64,000 bases of DNA from Cordia subcordata (Eukaryota; Streptophyta; Magnoliopsida; Boraginales; Cordiaceae). The notes beneath the pieces were generated by a model. The model was given only the letters and a program-made list of their open reading frames with translations, made no database searches and had not been told where the DNA came from. How positions within the stretch are numbered: position 1 is the first letter of the stretch; every line of letters starts with the position of its first letter. The stretch spans positions 4,377,001 through 4,441,000 of the forward strand of contig JAPTOF010000016.1 of assembly GCA_028554755.1 (NCBI GenBank), in the 5' to 3' direction. The translations under genes and the position numbers were made by a program. Below, in pieces: positions 50,400 through 63,234 of the stretch.

Positions 50400-52320
50400 A
50401 TGTGGTTTTTTAGGAAAATAAAATGTTTTCCTCGTCATTTTTCTCTCTTTTGCATGCCGACTCTATTCCATTGTTCACTAATCCTTCTGTTACCTTATTT
50501 CCTAATGATGACAATGTCATATATAAACCTCTCAGTCCTTCGTTGTCAACTGACACGACTATTCCATGGTCATCTACTCCTGTTGATGGGTCTGTATCGG
50601 TTATTAAGTCTCCACCTATTCCTTCATCCACTAATCCTATAGAGTCAACATCTATTTCTTCACCTAGTCACCTCACTAAACCTATACATAATGCCAAGAC
50701 TTCACTGCTTCCTGTCTTTCCTGAGTTCTCTGAACCAGTTATGCGTCACTCTATACGAGTAAGGACAGTCCTCCGTCATCTTGCTAACTATCATTTCTTT
50801 TCCACTGTTCTTTCCTTATATCAACTTTAGATCTATCAAGAAGCCAGTTCTGACTCTCTTTGATAGCAAGCTATGAATGATGAATTACAGGCTTTGGAAG
50901 ACATGCACACTTAGGATTTGGTTGATCTTCCTCCTGGGAAGCATGCTATGGGTCGCAAATGGTTTTACAAGATCAAAACTTGTTTTGATAGTTCTATTGA
51001 GAGGTATAAGGCTTGGTCGCTTGTAAAAGGGTTCATTCAAGAATATGGAGTAGATTATGAAGAAAAATTTACTTCTGTTGCTCTTACCTCAGTTCATAGT
51101 ATTATTGTTGTAGCAACAGTTCGCAAATGGTCCATATTCCAGATGGATATTAAAAATGCCTTTCTCAATGCGATCTTATTAAAAAGGTATTCATAAAACA
51201 TCTTCATGGTTATCCACATCCACCAATAAGGTATGCAAGCTTCGGCGTGCTCTCTATGGTTTGAAGCAGGCCCTTTGTGCTTAGTTTTCTAAATTCAATT
51301 CTGTTATATCTGATTTTGGGTTTGTTGGTAGCTAGCATGATTTGGCTCCTTCATTCTACACTCGTCTGCTGGTATCATTCTACTTTTACTGTACGTGGAT
51401 GATATGATTATCACTGGGGATGACTTGACTGGTATTTCTAAACTTAAGTAGTTTCTTGGCCAACATTTTGAGATGAAAGATCTTGGTTGTCTTAGTTATT
51501 TGCTTGGTCTCGAGTTTTCTTCTGGCAATACTAGTTACTATCTCACATAGGTCAAGTACTCATCAGATCTTATTGCTCGTGTCGGTCTCATTGATAGCAA
51601 GATTGCTTCTACCCCACTTGACACATCTATGCACTTGATGCCTATAGATGGTACTCATTTTTCCAATGCTACTTAGTATCGTCAGTTAGTGGGTCGTCTT
51701 AATATACCTCATTGTGACTCGGCCGAATATTGCCTATGCTGTCTATTTGGTTAGTCAGTTCATGTTTGCTTCTCATTCTGCACACTATGTTGCTATTCTT
51801 TGCATTCTCCGATATATCAAGGGTACTTTGTTTCATGGCTTGCACTTTTTGCCTACTCGTCCCTTGTTCTCTGAGACTATTTTGATACAGATTGGGTAGG
51901 TGACCCAACGGATCAGCGATCGACTACAGGGTATTGTTTTCTTTTAAGTGACAATCTCCTATCATGGCACAACAAAAAGTAGACTGTTGTTGCTCATTCT
52001 AGTACTGAAGTCGAGTATTGTGCCATTGTTGATGCCACTCAGGAAGTTATTTGGCTCTATTGGCTCTTTACAGACATGGGTGCTCCTCAGCCCTATGTAA
52101 CTATTCTTTATTGTGACAATCAAAGTGCTATACAAATCACACACAATGATATCTTTTATGAGTATACCTGGCATATTGAATGTGATTGTCACGATGTTCG
52201 TCAGCATGTGATCTAAGGTACCACCAAGCTCCGGTTTACTCCTTTCGCTGATCAACTGGCAGATCTGTTGACCAAATCTCATCATACAAGCTATCTTCAA
52301 AACTTAATTGACTAACTGAA
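50400..52320 (+). pseudogene. Copia reverse transcriptase and RNase H remnant
   Basis: The spacer 50423-50830 is rich in Ser/Pro. The reverse transcriptase begins near 50918 (KHAMGRKWFYKIK) and runs in frame to 51196. It continues after a stop to the YVDD catalytic box at 51392-51403. RNase H starts near 51990 (STEVEY) and ends near 52312, with the conserved LADLLTK-type motif at about 52255. At least eight stops or shifts are present. Confidence 0.88.
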
Positions 52321-52357
52321 ACTTGTGTCATTTACTCCACCTTCAGTTTGAGGGAGG

Positions 52358-52641
52358 TCTTAGCATAATTATGATATTTGTATAATTGTAATTGATTGAT
52401 TGTAATAGTTATAGATTTTCTGTAGTTAAAGATTGATTATAGCTAAGATTTTCCTTTCATGTATTATTTCATTTCCTTTTATATATTATTTTGCTTTGGC
52501 TCCAAGCAACTCTTGGCGTATATAAAGCCCCTAGTGTAGGCATTGGAAATGAACCTTGTCAATAATATACACATATAGTTATAAATATTTCTATGTGTTT
52601 TTTTGGCTTTATTAATATTATATGTTCTTTTCGCTTTCTCA
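52358..52641 (+). repeat. Right LTR of the Copia element
   Basis: Starts TCTTAGCATAATTATG (TG mutated to TC) and ends TTTCTCA. Includes a probable TATA box (GTATATAAAG near 52517). Confidence 0.88.
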
Positions 52642-54321
52642 ACTGATAGTTATATTTTGTTTTTACATATGTTACGCTAAGATCATCTCTAATGGACTAT
52701 CTATCCCATTCTCTATCCTATATTTAGAAGGATTGATTGGGCAAAATCACTCTGACAATGTCACCCCTCAAAATCGAAGGACTCCCTACTTATTTCTTCT
52801 TCTCATGTATATATATAATCAGATAAAGAGCACCTACACCTTTTTTTCTTATTGTTTGTTATAAGTATATGTTACCTTTTAATAGTTTAAAATAGAAGCG
52901 GAACCCTCATGTGGTCCTCAAACTTACAGCGCATATGCCTCCCAAAATAGGTACAAAATCTCCCAGTGATACTCGATCAATTGTGTAGCAAACATGTTTC
53001 CTAAAAGGAGGTTGTCTGTGTCTATTTTGAAATCATAATAGAATAATGTACATATGAAAAATTATAGAGAAATAGAATGCTATTTACCCCAGATAGTATG
53101 CAACAAACTGTCTAAAACAATCTAGGTTCCCGCGTTCATTTTAGATCAAAACTAACCAAAACTTCTCAATTGTCAATGATCTAAAAGATTGATGTGGACA
53201 TAAATTAGAGTTTATGGAGTGGGTTAGGCCACCTGGGGAGATTTATTCAAATGAAAGACAAAAACATAGCGTTCAACATTGAGCAATAAAATGGACCCTA
53301 AAAAACCTAAAAAAAATAATCATCACCAACCTTTAGTTGCTATTTGCCATACCATCACCATTCCTACTAGATTATCTTATTCTAGTTAGTCAAGAATGAG
53401 CCATTAGAATGATGCTTTGTTAATTATTAGTGTGAAATGGATTTGTGGTTGGTCAAGCAATGCATGTAATTGATCTTAATTAATTGATTGCATATAGTTT
53501 GTCTGTTCGTGTTTTCAAAAGCGTATTAGACTATGATCCAAACATGAGATTCCAAATATGGACATATATTTCTTTTGGTTTTTCGCATTTGCAAGGTCAG
53601 TTGATCACGGCATAATCTTCTAATAATTGTGGCTACGTACATACTTTATGTGAAACTGAGTAAAATTAAGATAGGACAGGATCGATGAAATGACTCAAAT
53701 GAAATTTTACATGCATGAAATTAAAAAGAGAAGAAGACTCTCAATAAAAATGATTGTAATATATGGAGTTTGGTAGCAATATTGAAGATTAGATATATAG
53801 ATGTAAATTCGTCACACTTAGATATTATATATAAATGATCATAATCACTCCTTAGCATTGAGACCAGAAACATGAAGGTGTGTTTCTCGAATTTTATTGG
53901 CTCAAATATTTTTGATAAATACTTTTTCTAATCTTTTAAATAAAATATACATAATTTATTTTCTAGAGTAATTAGTTACAAATTTTTGAGGAGTATACGG
54001 TAGGCAAAGTATTTTCTCGAACTACATATTACTTGTTAATTAGAATCATGCATGATTTTGCATATTAACAATGATTAAAACAAAGAAGGGAGTGATCTTT
54101 GGATGAACGTGCAACAAGTGACCCTACATTGTCGGTAGATACTAAATAAGATTAAATTGGGCAAATTAAAAATGGTTATTCTATTCTTACAAAGCGATTT
54201 CAAAAGTGTAGTTTGTTCCGGTTCATGTGCTTTAATATTTCAAAAGAAATAGAGATAATATCAGAAAACGAATAATATATACTTGTATTTAAAAAATCAA
54301 ATATCAAAATATTTAACTAAA
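52642..54321. other. Gene-free stretch
   Basis: No supportable gene. The part at 52880-53060 (CCCTCATGTGGTCCTCAAAC and later a TATTTTGAAATCATAATAG block) may be a decayed Mutator-like MITE. Confidence 0.4.
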
Positions 54322-56207
54322 GTAGATTAGCACCCATGCGACGCATGGGATAATTTTCTTAAAAATGTAAAAAAATAATTTTAAAGAATTAAAAATTAGA
54401 AAGGATTATAAAAAATAAAAAAAGTAAACACTAAATGACAAATTTATTTATAGATAATAGAATATATTAAATAAAAGTGTAATACGTCATAAGAGTAACT
54501 GATTATAAAAATTATAGGTTTTAAAAAATTGATTATAAAGATCAAGTTCCTATTACCCATTTGCAAATTGGATTAGTTTGAAGGAAAAAATGTTATATAG
54601 GATTAGAAAGAAAAGAAAAAGATAAAATTAAAAGTGTAGCGTGAAACAGGAAGTATTTAAGTATATTAAAATTTAATCAAATATTATCAATCTATTACTT
54701 TTAAAGATGATACTTAAAAACAACCACAACATATGTTTATAAATTTTCTAGACAATTATGTATAGAAAGTCATATATTCTATTTTCAAAAAGAATTTTAC
54801 AAAGTGAGGTGATTTGAAATAGGGGATCATTAGGTGCCATAGAAGGTGCAAGATGTGTGCAAGGCGTGAACTATATCAACAAAAGAGGGGGTCAAGAAGA
54901 CACAAAGTTGAGCCAACAAATCAACGTGGAGGCAAAGCAAAGGAAATACGGAACACCATCAATCTGCATTTACAGAAGGTGGGGTACGGTTTGGGGGGGG
55001 AGTTGGTGGGGGTGGGTTGGCGAGGTGAGAGAGGAGAGTTAATTTGGAAGCCATTTTGATCGATGATATTGGTTGAGATAGGAATGGTGTCTTTGGTGGG
55101 GACATTTGTGTTAGGTAGTCAAGTCCTGAGATGATTTGAATTGATCAAACTTTTCCATAACTTTCTCACGAATCTTACGTAACTCAATCTATAGCTATGT
55201 ATGTCCAAGGCTTAGCTAGAAGAAAACAAGAAAAATAAAACAACTCATACGTGTGGAGGCCTAGCTAGAAGCAAACAAGAAAAATAGAACAACTCGTACA
55301 TGTGGACAACTATATATACAAATGCCATGTATATATACACGGCATCTACTTTCTCATTCCTCAATAATATTGTGAAAATATGATAGAAAAAATAAAATAT
55401 GTGAACATAATATATATGTACATTGAAAACAGTATGAGCAATCATTGATTTTGCTCATTGATGGTGGCTCTAAGAAAGAAAGAAAGATTGATAATGATTA
55501 TATCGAGATTATTTGGTGTATAATTGACACAACAAGAGAGACTATTTATAAACTGACATAATTTAGTGCCTAAGACTGGAGAGTTAAATTTATAAGAAAA
55601 TTAACACAACAAGAAACTACCATATTAAGGAATCAAATTAATTATTATCTAAATTTAAATTACTGAGTAGTCTAGTGGCATAATGTAAAGAATTATACTT
55701 AAAACTTGAATATAGGTCAGCAGATGTTTCCGTTTTTCTTTCTTTTTTCGTTTTTTTTTTTTTTGGTTTCCAAATCTTACCAGTATCTTTTTTTTTAAAA
55801 TGAAGTTCGATCCTCATATCATCTTTGAGGTTGTAAATATAAGTCTCTGAATTTCTACTCTTATATATTATCACAACTGTGACACTCATGTAATTCACGG
55901 GAAGTTAACATATGTGATTAGATATATTAAAATTATAGAATTTTTGTATCTTACAAAATAGTTATTGAAATAATTATATACTATAGAATTAATAAAACAA
56001 TAATAATATATAGAGAGAAAGGGCATAATATTAATTAAATTAAAATGTTTAATATAGGAATGGAAATAAATAAATGGTGAAAAATAAAAATGACCTAAAC
56101 ATGGACATATTTAATTAATTGATAAGTAATTATGAAAAGCTTGTCATATAAAACTTCACTTGACAACACGAAATTACAATTTATTTTAATTTATTATATA
56201 GTATAGA
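54322..56207 (-). mobile_element. Non-autonomous Helitron
   Basis: Read on the minus strand the element starts TCTATACTATATAATA at 56207, a classic plant Helitron 5' end preceded by A. It ends with the hairpin CCCATGC-GTC-GCATGGG (54332-54348), then TGCTAATCTAC followed by T. The expected final CTAG reads CTAC; a CTAA five bases earlier is the alternative end. Insertion between A and T with no duplication fits Helitrons. It has no Rep/helicase frame, so it was moved in trans. A G-rich stretch near 54.9-55.1 kb may be captured sequence. Confidence 0.7.
54981..55016 (+). other. Candidate G-quadruplex motif
   Basis: Four G-runs of 4, 8, 5 and 3 with loops of 8, 7 and 1 bases lie on the plus strand. 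They sit inside the Helitron in a region otherwise poor in G. Confidence 0.6.
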
Positions 56208-57341
56208 TTGTCGGTCTCTTATTTCTTTCACGAAAGTCCAAATCTATGTCACGGACTCCATTACGATTAATAGTGATTCATGAACTTGATCTAACCAAAT
56301 CAAATAATTAAATTTTATTCTATTAAGTACAATCAGCTATATCAGATTTGAAGACGCAATTAATCCATTCGCATGTCTAGAACTCTTTTTTTTTCATTCG
56401 TTTATTACACACAAAATATTTAAACCACGAGATTAATTAATCGTCTAACAATTTTGTAACTTTTATGACTTTTAACATAAGATTATACAGTTTAAAGCTT
56501 TCTCTTAGTCAGGTAAGGTGTCACTCGACACTTTTGAGATTAGAAGACAAATTCTTAAGAATTATTCTATCAAGAAAAAATATGTGATAATTAACTTCCT
56601 GAGCGAAAGGACAAAAAAGAAAAAAAAAAAAGAAGAAGGGAACAGGTCTATGGTTAGAAACTAGAATTGGACAGCACCATGAATCAGTACGTAAATGTTG
56701 GATATCATTGTTGGATGCATGTCTCCGCTGGAAAAAGAATCTGGTCGATGAGTACAGGTACTATAATTAATGCATTTGAAAACCCTAAATAGGTAACCTT
56801 TGAATTTGGCTCACCTTTCCATTACGATGCACATGTATTTCTTTTTTCTTTTTTCTTTTTTGGGTAGTATTGAGAAATTAGTAATGAATCATTTTAATCG
56901 ATGAGACACTTCCAACGTTGAGAACCTTTTTAATTTTTTTAGAGGCTTTTCAATAATTTAGACTCTTAAAAAAAAGTCATTCGAATCAATATGTACATTT
57001 ATTATATTTTGAATTCATTATAAATATGTGAAATGCGGAATCTTGATTGGCTCCTCGTGTTAAAAATAAAACAGTACTATATATGTGTGTGTTGTCATTT
57101 ACAATGCCACATGCATTGCATGGCTTGTTTTGTTTTCTCCGTGAGACATGGTGGTGGTGAAAGACACGTTATAAGGTGAGTAATAATCGAACCATATCTT
57201 CCGTTGAAACATTTTGCCAAAAGCATGTCCTTTAATTTCTTATTATAGCCAAGAATTGAATAGAGTGGTCATATCCTCTCTATTGTAACAAAAATTAATT
57301 AAAGTCTCGAATTTGGACTTATGTGTTCTATTATATATAAT

Positions 57342-57394
<53 letters not shown>

Positions 57395-58722
57395 GTGGAT
57401 TTTGAAACGCACTATCATATTGTATATCCGGTAAGTAAATTCAATATTTTCATTTTTAGGCATTGTTGGGCAACACTTAAAAGTAACGTTTGATATAGTT
57501 GTTAGTATTTTGATTAAGTCAAAGCACTAAATTGTGTTTATTTGTTCGGTAAAATAGATTCTTATATTATTATTGTTGTTGTTGTTGTTATTGTTATAAA
57601 AAAATTGTATATAAATATATTATCTTATTTCAATAATAAAAACGATAGTAATAATAATAACTACAATAATAATTAATGAGGTGATTTTAATTTGATTATG
57701 TCATTTTACAAGTTATCAGCTAACCAAATAACTAAATTTTTTAATAAACTAGTTAAACAATTATCAGCTCATAACTAAGATACAACATCTTTTATTAATT
57801 ATTTAAACAACTAATTTTGTCAAAAAGATCACCTTAGAACAAGTCCTTCCATGTCAGAAAAAGGAGCTAGTGTTGTTCCGTATGAAATGACATGGACCAA
57901 AGAACAAATTATATCGGATTTGAAAGTGATATTATGATATATGATTGTTGCAAATATAAACCCTTCTAATCAAGCAAAAACTCCTGGTAAAGAACCTCCA
58001 CACGTTAAAGCATATCTGCAAGAATCAAGAATAAAAAATAATAGTGAAAGAGATCAACCAAGATGTGCTTTCGATTATTCCACCTCATCTAAGAGGATAG
58101 ATTATTTATTTATTGCTTTTTTCAAATTCTTTTGAGGGGTAGTTTTAAAAAGTAGTTTTCTCCGTCAATTTTTGACATTAATGTGGTGTGCTCTTTCCAG
58201 TGGAATAAAGAAGATTTTGGACATTGTACCAAAAGAGAAAAGCTAAAGAAAGATGAACAAGAAAAAAGATGCCTCGTGGATCTTCTTCTTCTTCTACTTT
58301 TTTTTTTTTCTTTTTTGTGTGTTTTTGCCCACCAAGAATTGATAGTGATTCTTGTTTGTCTTCACACTTTGTTGGACTCTAAACAATTAAAGCTGCGAGG
58401 TGCGTGCATCATCTCGTGCCATGTTATATGCAGGGGCGGAATCAAGAATTTTTTCATCGAGGGACCAAGATTCTACTTATGTATTTGAATGAAAATTACT
58501 ACCGAGATAATATTAAGTAAAAAAAAAAAATTCTCTCCTTTAATTGAGAGAATATATTATATATAACAACAATAATGACAACAAAGGTGTTTTTTTCCTC
58601 AAGCTACTTTAGATTTGAAAGTAATTTCTATCAGGCTAGAACAGTTAATGTAAAGTCCTTCTAACAAGTACGTTTTTTGAAATTCAAACTTGTGTTAGGT
58701 ATTTTGGTAATATTAGATTTTT
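56208..58722. other. Gene-free AT-rich stretch
   Basis: No supportable gene; the 64- and 101-residue open frames near 58.0-58.5 kb are unrecognised. A long (AT)n run lies at 57344-57387. The part 57480-57840 shares AACTAGTTAAA(C/T)AATTAT-type blocks with 36710-36780, suggesting another decayed transposon family. Confidence 0.45.
57344..57387. repeat. (AT)n microsatellite
   Basis: Over twenty AT units. Confidence 0.95.
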
Positions 58723-59538
58723 GGGTAAAATGTACAGATCCCTTATGGTCTATCATAAGTGTATAACATCTCCTGTGGTATCAAAAGTTTCACAGCAAGT
58801 CTATGTAGTGAGTACAAGTTTCACGCCCGACCCTACTATCTATAACTCATTTTAATGGTATTAAACATTTATAGCAAAAAGACATTAGTAGCTTTACCTT
58901 ACTCGTTCATTTTTTTTCTTAGTCAAACATGTGCAATTCTCAATGAAATTGATGTAAATGAGTTTTTTATCCAAAAAAAAAAAAAAATTAACCTTTTCCT
59001 TTGGTCAAAAGGGGAAAAAGAAAAAAAAATCTGAAAAAAAAAATTGAAAAATGTTTTCTTGTGACCCAATCACCCAAAACAAAAAAACTAAAAATTCGTT
59101 TATGGCTCTATTGTGAAGTTTATCAGCTATTCAAGGAGAGGATGATCGCGAGCAGCTCTAGTTTTTTCCCCTTAGGTGATTGGGTCATAGGAAATGAATT
59201 TTTAATTTTTTGTCAATTTTTTTTTTGCCGTTTTGGCCAAAAGTTTTTTTTTTTTTTGAAAAAGAAAACTTATTTACATCAATCTTTTTGAGAATTTTTT
59301 TATTTTGTTATTTGTAATGTACTTGTTTAATAAAACCAAAAAAGAAAAAAAGAAAATTGAAAGAGTACAATGAGGCAATTGATGTCTTTTTATTATAAAT
59401 TTTTAACAACGTTAGACAAAATATGGGTGTGTGTGTGTAACTTTTACTCATTACAGGAGCTTGTTATGGGATTTTTGGCACCATAAGGGGGTGTTGTGCA
59501 CTTATGGTCGATCACAAGGGGATATGGTGTATTTACCC
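58723..59538. mobile_element. Mutator-like foldback element with exact 9-bp duplication
   Basis: The ends GGGTAAAATGTACAGATCCC and, inverted, GGGTAAATACACCATATCCC match, and both ends carry CATAAGTG about 35-40 bp in. TAGATTTTT flanks both sides exactly (58714-58722 and 59539-59547); nine bases is the Mutator signature. Inner arms also pair: TTGATGTAAATGAG (58949) with TTTACATCAA (59273), and GACCCAATCACC (59063) with GGTGATTGGGTC (59176). The whole unit could fold into one long hairpin. The 96-residue open frame inside is not recognised. Confidence 0.88.
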
Positions 59539-59547
59539 TAGATTTTT

Positions 59548-61284
59548 TTAACATAAGCAAGTGTAAAATGGTATTTAGCAAAGTAGTATAAGATTATATA
59601 AAGAAAATTTTATTAATTCAATTATAAAATTATTTAGCCAAAATAAAAACATAAATAATATATGAAAAATCTCTCTAAGTAAATAAATTCTCTGTGCAAA
59701 ATTTATCTAAAATTTATGGGTTTTTTAAAATTTATCCTGTAAGAAAAAAAATTCCAAGTACCTAGCCGGGAAAATAAATAAATTAAAGACTAATGAAATT
59801 TGTTCGCTAAAGTTACTTATTTATTTCAAAAAGTTTAATCTTTGAAATATCACGAGCATAGAAAAAAAAACACTAAAATGATTATACTACTATAGTTCGA
59901 TTAATGGTGTATGTTACTCGAGTGATATTTCGTCCTTTGTGCATAGCAAGAGTTTTTATTTTTATTTTTCAAATAAAGGACAAGAGTTTTTACTTGGAAA
60001 AGAATTTTAATACTTAATATATGACTTTTACTTAATGTAATACCTTTGACCAAAAAAAAAAAAAAAGGAAAATTGTTAACGTTATACCCATCAAAGATGG
60101 GAAGCCATCCTAGATACCAATTCTTTCAATTGTTTGGTGCACGTTAACAAAAGGAAAATATAAGGTTTTCTCCAACTTCTTGTTCCAAAGTATTGCTGAA
60201 GTCTCTTCATAAACAAATACGCATTTACATAATCATGGTTCTAAGATATAGATATAACAATAACAGTAGTAGTAGTAGGGAAAGTAACTAAAAACCAACC
60301 TCTCCATATGACATGATATGAAAGGGACCATACTATTATTGCATCAAGTATTGTGTTTGTCAAAAGAACTCTCCATACGAAAGATGTGAATAAAGAGAAG
60401 AAAAAGAAGGGGGTTAAAGCTGGTTTCAAATTATTATATTCTCTTGTCACCATTGAAAAAGGATGAAGAGCAATTCTCCTTATTTGTCCAAAAGTCACTA
60501 TTGCGCCAATTCACATACTTATTCCATGGTAAATGACCTAACTCGATAGCTTGATTCGCCCACCTCCAAACACCTTACGACCATCCTGCTAGCCAGCAAC
60601 TTGGTCCCATGACAAAGAAATACTCAACGAGGAATTTACTTTAGGTAGATATGTAAGACAACGTAACTAAACTGGCAAAATTCGACTTCCTTAATTGCTG
60701 CAGAATTTGACCTAACCATCTTAATTCATGCAAAGTCCCATCACTAATGGGTAATTATTAAACTCTTGGTATATCAATATGTCCATAATACATGTATCGA
60801 TTCAGTCAAGACTTTTAACGTAAGACAAAGAATCAAATCCGATCACAAGTGATATTTCCTTTCTACTCTTGCCACTGGAACGTTCTACAACAAGTGTCAT
60901 CTTATTAATTTTCTTTTGGCTTCTAGATATGGACAAGGCTCTCCCTTAGAGAGTCATGGGTCGTGCCCTCATGCCGTGTCTAGTGGTTGGAACATGGAAA
61001 AGGTGCATTATTTACATCCATGCATGAGCTTGTGGTTGGCTCAACATCATAGTCATAGCAGCTCATCTTCACATCTCTTTGTGCAACAAATCGCTTTCTA
61101 TTGACGTGTCTTTGAATGAATGCATATTCTTTTACCATTAATTAATTTCTTTAATTTCTTTTTCGCTGGAGTAATACTTTTACCATTTTCGAGAAGAAGT
61201 AAAGACAGAACAAAAAGCAAGATAAAATTCGTAAAAACTTGTGGTAGATTTTAACAGGCATCTTATAAAAAGAAACAAGATATA
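59548..61284. other. Gene-free stretch
   Basis: I see no gene, RNA or complete transposon. The open frames at 60241-60498 and 60916-61104 have no recognisable features. Confidence 0.5.
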
Positions 61285-61515
61285 GGGCTCGTTTGGTTTG
61301 GCTTTTTTTAAAAATGATTTTTTAATAATTTTTGAAAAATAATTTTTTTTTAGAAGTTGAAAATTTTGGCTTCTAAAAAAAAGTTATATTTGAGCTTTTT
61401 TCAGAGTTTTAATTTTTTTGGAAATCAAATCAAATAGTTATTACAAATTTAATGTAACTTTTTTTTTAAAAAAAAAGTACTTTTTCTTGAAAAAAAAACC
61501 AATCTAAACAGGCCC
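61285..61515. mobile_element. Tourist-like MITE, best-preserved copy
   Basis: The ends GGGCTCGTTTGGTTTGGCTT and, inverted, GGGCCTGTTTAGATTGGTTT are related. ATA flanks both sides. The body holds TTGGCTTCTAAAAAAAAGTT and AATCAAATAGTTATTACAAA blocks shared with 46156-46376 and 47279-47496. Confidence 0.82.
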
Positions 61516-61872
61516 ATAATACTAAAGTTTTGATGACATTTCCTAACATCACCAACAAACTTTTAAATTTAAATTAATTCAAAAGTACGAGCTTATGTAT
61601 TTTTTTTTTTAATTTCGAGACAGAGAGATTAGTGGAGAAGAAACATATAATATGAGAGCACAAAATGCTAAATTGATATGAATTATTCTTTTTAAGCAAA
61701 TTAATTAAGAGCTTGCCTGAAATTATAACTTCAGTTACCTTTTTTTCTTTCTCCCTTCAAAGGCCGAAGCCTCCCAAAAATTTATTCCTTCAGTTACCTT
61801 GAGATATCTATATTTCATTTCATAATTATATGAAACTTAACGGGTTAAAAAATATTGACAACTTTAATATTA

Positions 61873-62030
61873 TGTTGCTTGTTTGACTTCTACTAAAATT
61901 TCTGCTTCTAGAAAAAAAAAATGAATTTTAGATTTTTATCAGAGTTTTTTTTGGGAAAAAAGTATAGCCATATTTTTTAAAAAAAAAAAAAAGTTTACTT
62001 TTTCACTAAAAGACCAATCTAAACATGCCC
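61873..62030. mobile_element. Tourist-like MITE, truncated copy
   Basis: The right end, inverted, reads GGGCATGTTTAGATTGGTCT; the left end is eroded (TTGCTTGTTTGACTTC). The body is shorter than in the other copies. No clear duplication. Confidence 0.55.
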
Positions 62031-63074
62031 TAATTCAAGACATAGCACATAAAAAAAGGAAAATTTTGTAATTTCTTTGGTACCATTTTTTGATTTTATT
62101 TTTTTTCCTTAATTTGCTAGGTTGGATTTCCAATGCTCACAGATACATAATACTTAAATAAGATTAGCTGGTTTTAATTAAATATGCCTATTAGTGCTTC
62201 TTCAAAGCCCGTCGGCCCGAGTTTGCTACCAATTTCCTGTAAATAACTGTCTTATTCATTTGACATCAGTTTAGATATTCTTTAGCGACTCAATATTCTC
62301 GAAAGCTTTTGATACTCTTTATGGACATATACAACATCAAGAATATCTTCATTGAGGGCTCCCTTTAATTGGATGGATTTTGCTGGCTTTCCTCATAGAC
62401 GATGTTGGATTTTTTTCGTAACGGGTTATTTAATAATATTATGAGAGAGATTAATAGTAATAAAATAATAAAGCAGCTATATATGATCTCCACACTTAAT
62501 GATCGAGCTTGAGTTGGGCTCTAGGCTTGCTTATCAATGCTCAGCTTGTATTATAAACTATTACATTCTATGGAATGTATTTATTTTTGTAAATAGTATA
62601 TAGTATAAATCTATGAATTTCTTAAATTATATTAATGTATGAGATTTTTTTTTTTTAATACTGAAGAAAAGCTCCTAGATGATAACCAGCTTTATAATAT
62701 TCGTGTTAAGATCTCTCTTGAAAAGCAGTTTCCATCAATAAGCAATGTCAATCATAGCCTGCATGTTCTGTATTCAAATTGAGAAATAGAAAATATACTT
62801 AGTATAGACTTTTGCTTTTTGCCTATGTTTTTTCTTTTAACCTTGCTGTAATATCTCTCTTGCTTCATGAATAAAAATTTACTGATTCAACCAAAAAATT
62901 AAAAAGATAATCAATCCCCAAAACTATCATAATAAGACGAACGTACTTGGAATATTTTGCTGATAGAGAACAAAATAGTTTTAGAAGTATCTATATATTT
63001 GGAGACTAAATAATTTTATATTATCCTATAAATATAAACGTATATATTTGAAGTATTATAAAGTCATTTAAAAA
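62031..63074. other. Gene-free stretch
   Basis: I see no supportable gene or transposon here. Confidence 0.5.
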
Positions 63075-63190
63075 AGAAAAATCCTTCCACCTCCAATCCA
63101 ACTCCTATATTTTATTGGATTTGAACTTAGGTCATTTACTCCTACTAAATAAGTGGTATTAATTGTTTGAACTAGCCTTAGTCTCCAAGA
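63075..63190 (-). mobile_element. Probable SINE, degraded
   Basis: On the minus strand there is an A-box-like TAGTTCAAACAA (63163-63174) and a good B box AAGTTCAAATCC (63117-63128), about 35 bp apart as in tRNA-derived SINEs. No target duplication is clear. Confidence 0.5.
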
Positions 63191-63196
63191 ATTGTA

Positions 63197-63233
<37 letters not shown>
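63197..63233. repeat. (AAT)n(ATT)n palindromic microsatellite
   Basis: AAT units pass into ATT units, forming a perfect inverted repeat. Confidence 0.9.

Positions 63234-63234
<1 letters not shown>

Larger units (their letters stand above)
47251..52641 (+). mobile_element. Decayed Copia-type LTR retrotransposon with nested insertions
   Basis: The left LTR spans 47251-48726 (about 285 bp once two nested elements are removed) and the right LTR is 52358-52641 (284 bp). The left LTR starts TGTTAG and both end TTTCTCA. A primer binding site TGGTATCAGAG lies at 48730-48740 and a purine tract TGAGGGAGG just before the right LTR. Domain order is zinc knuckle, protease, integrase, reverse transcriptase, RNase H, which is diagnostic of Copia. 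Every domain carries stops or frameshifts, so the element is dead. The flanks TGATC and ACTGA do not form an exact duplication, so the outermost bases are uncertain. Confidence 0.93.

Noticed and set aside
55670..55830. A- and B-box-like motifs suggesting a further SINE
   Set aside because: The best A box and B box are about 130 bp apart with T-runs between, too far for a tRNA-type promoter, and no duplication is visible.
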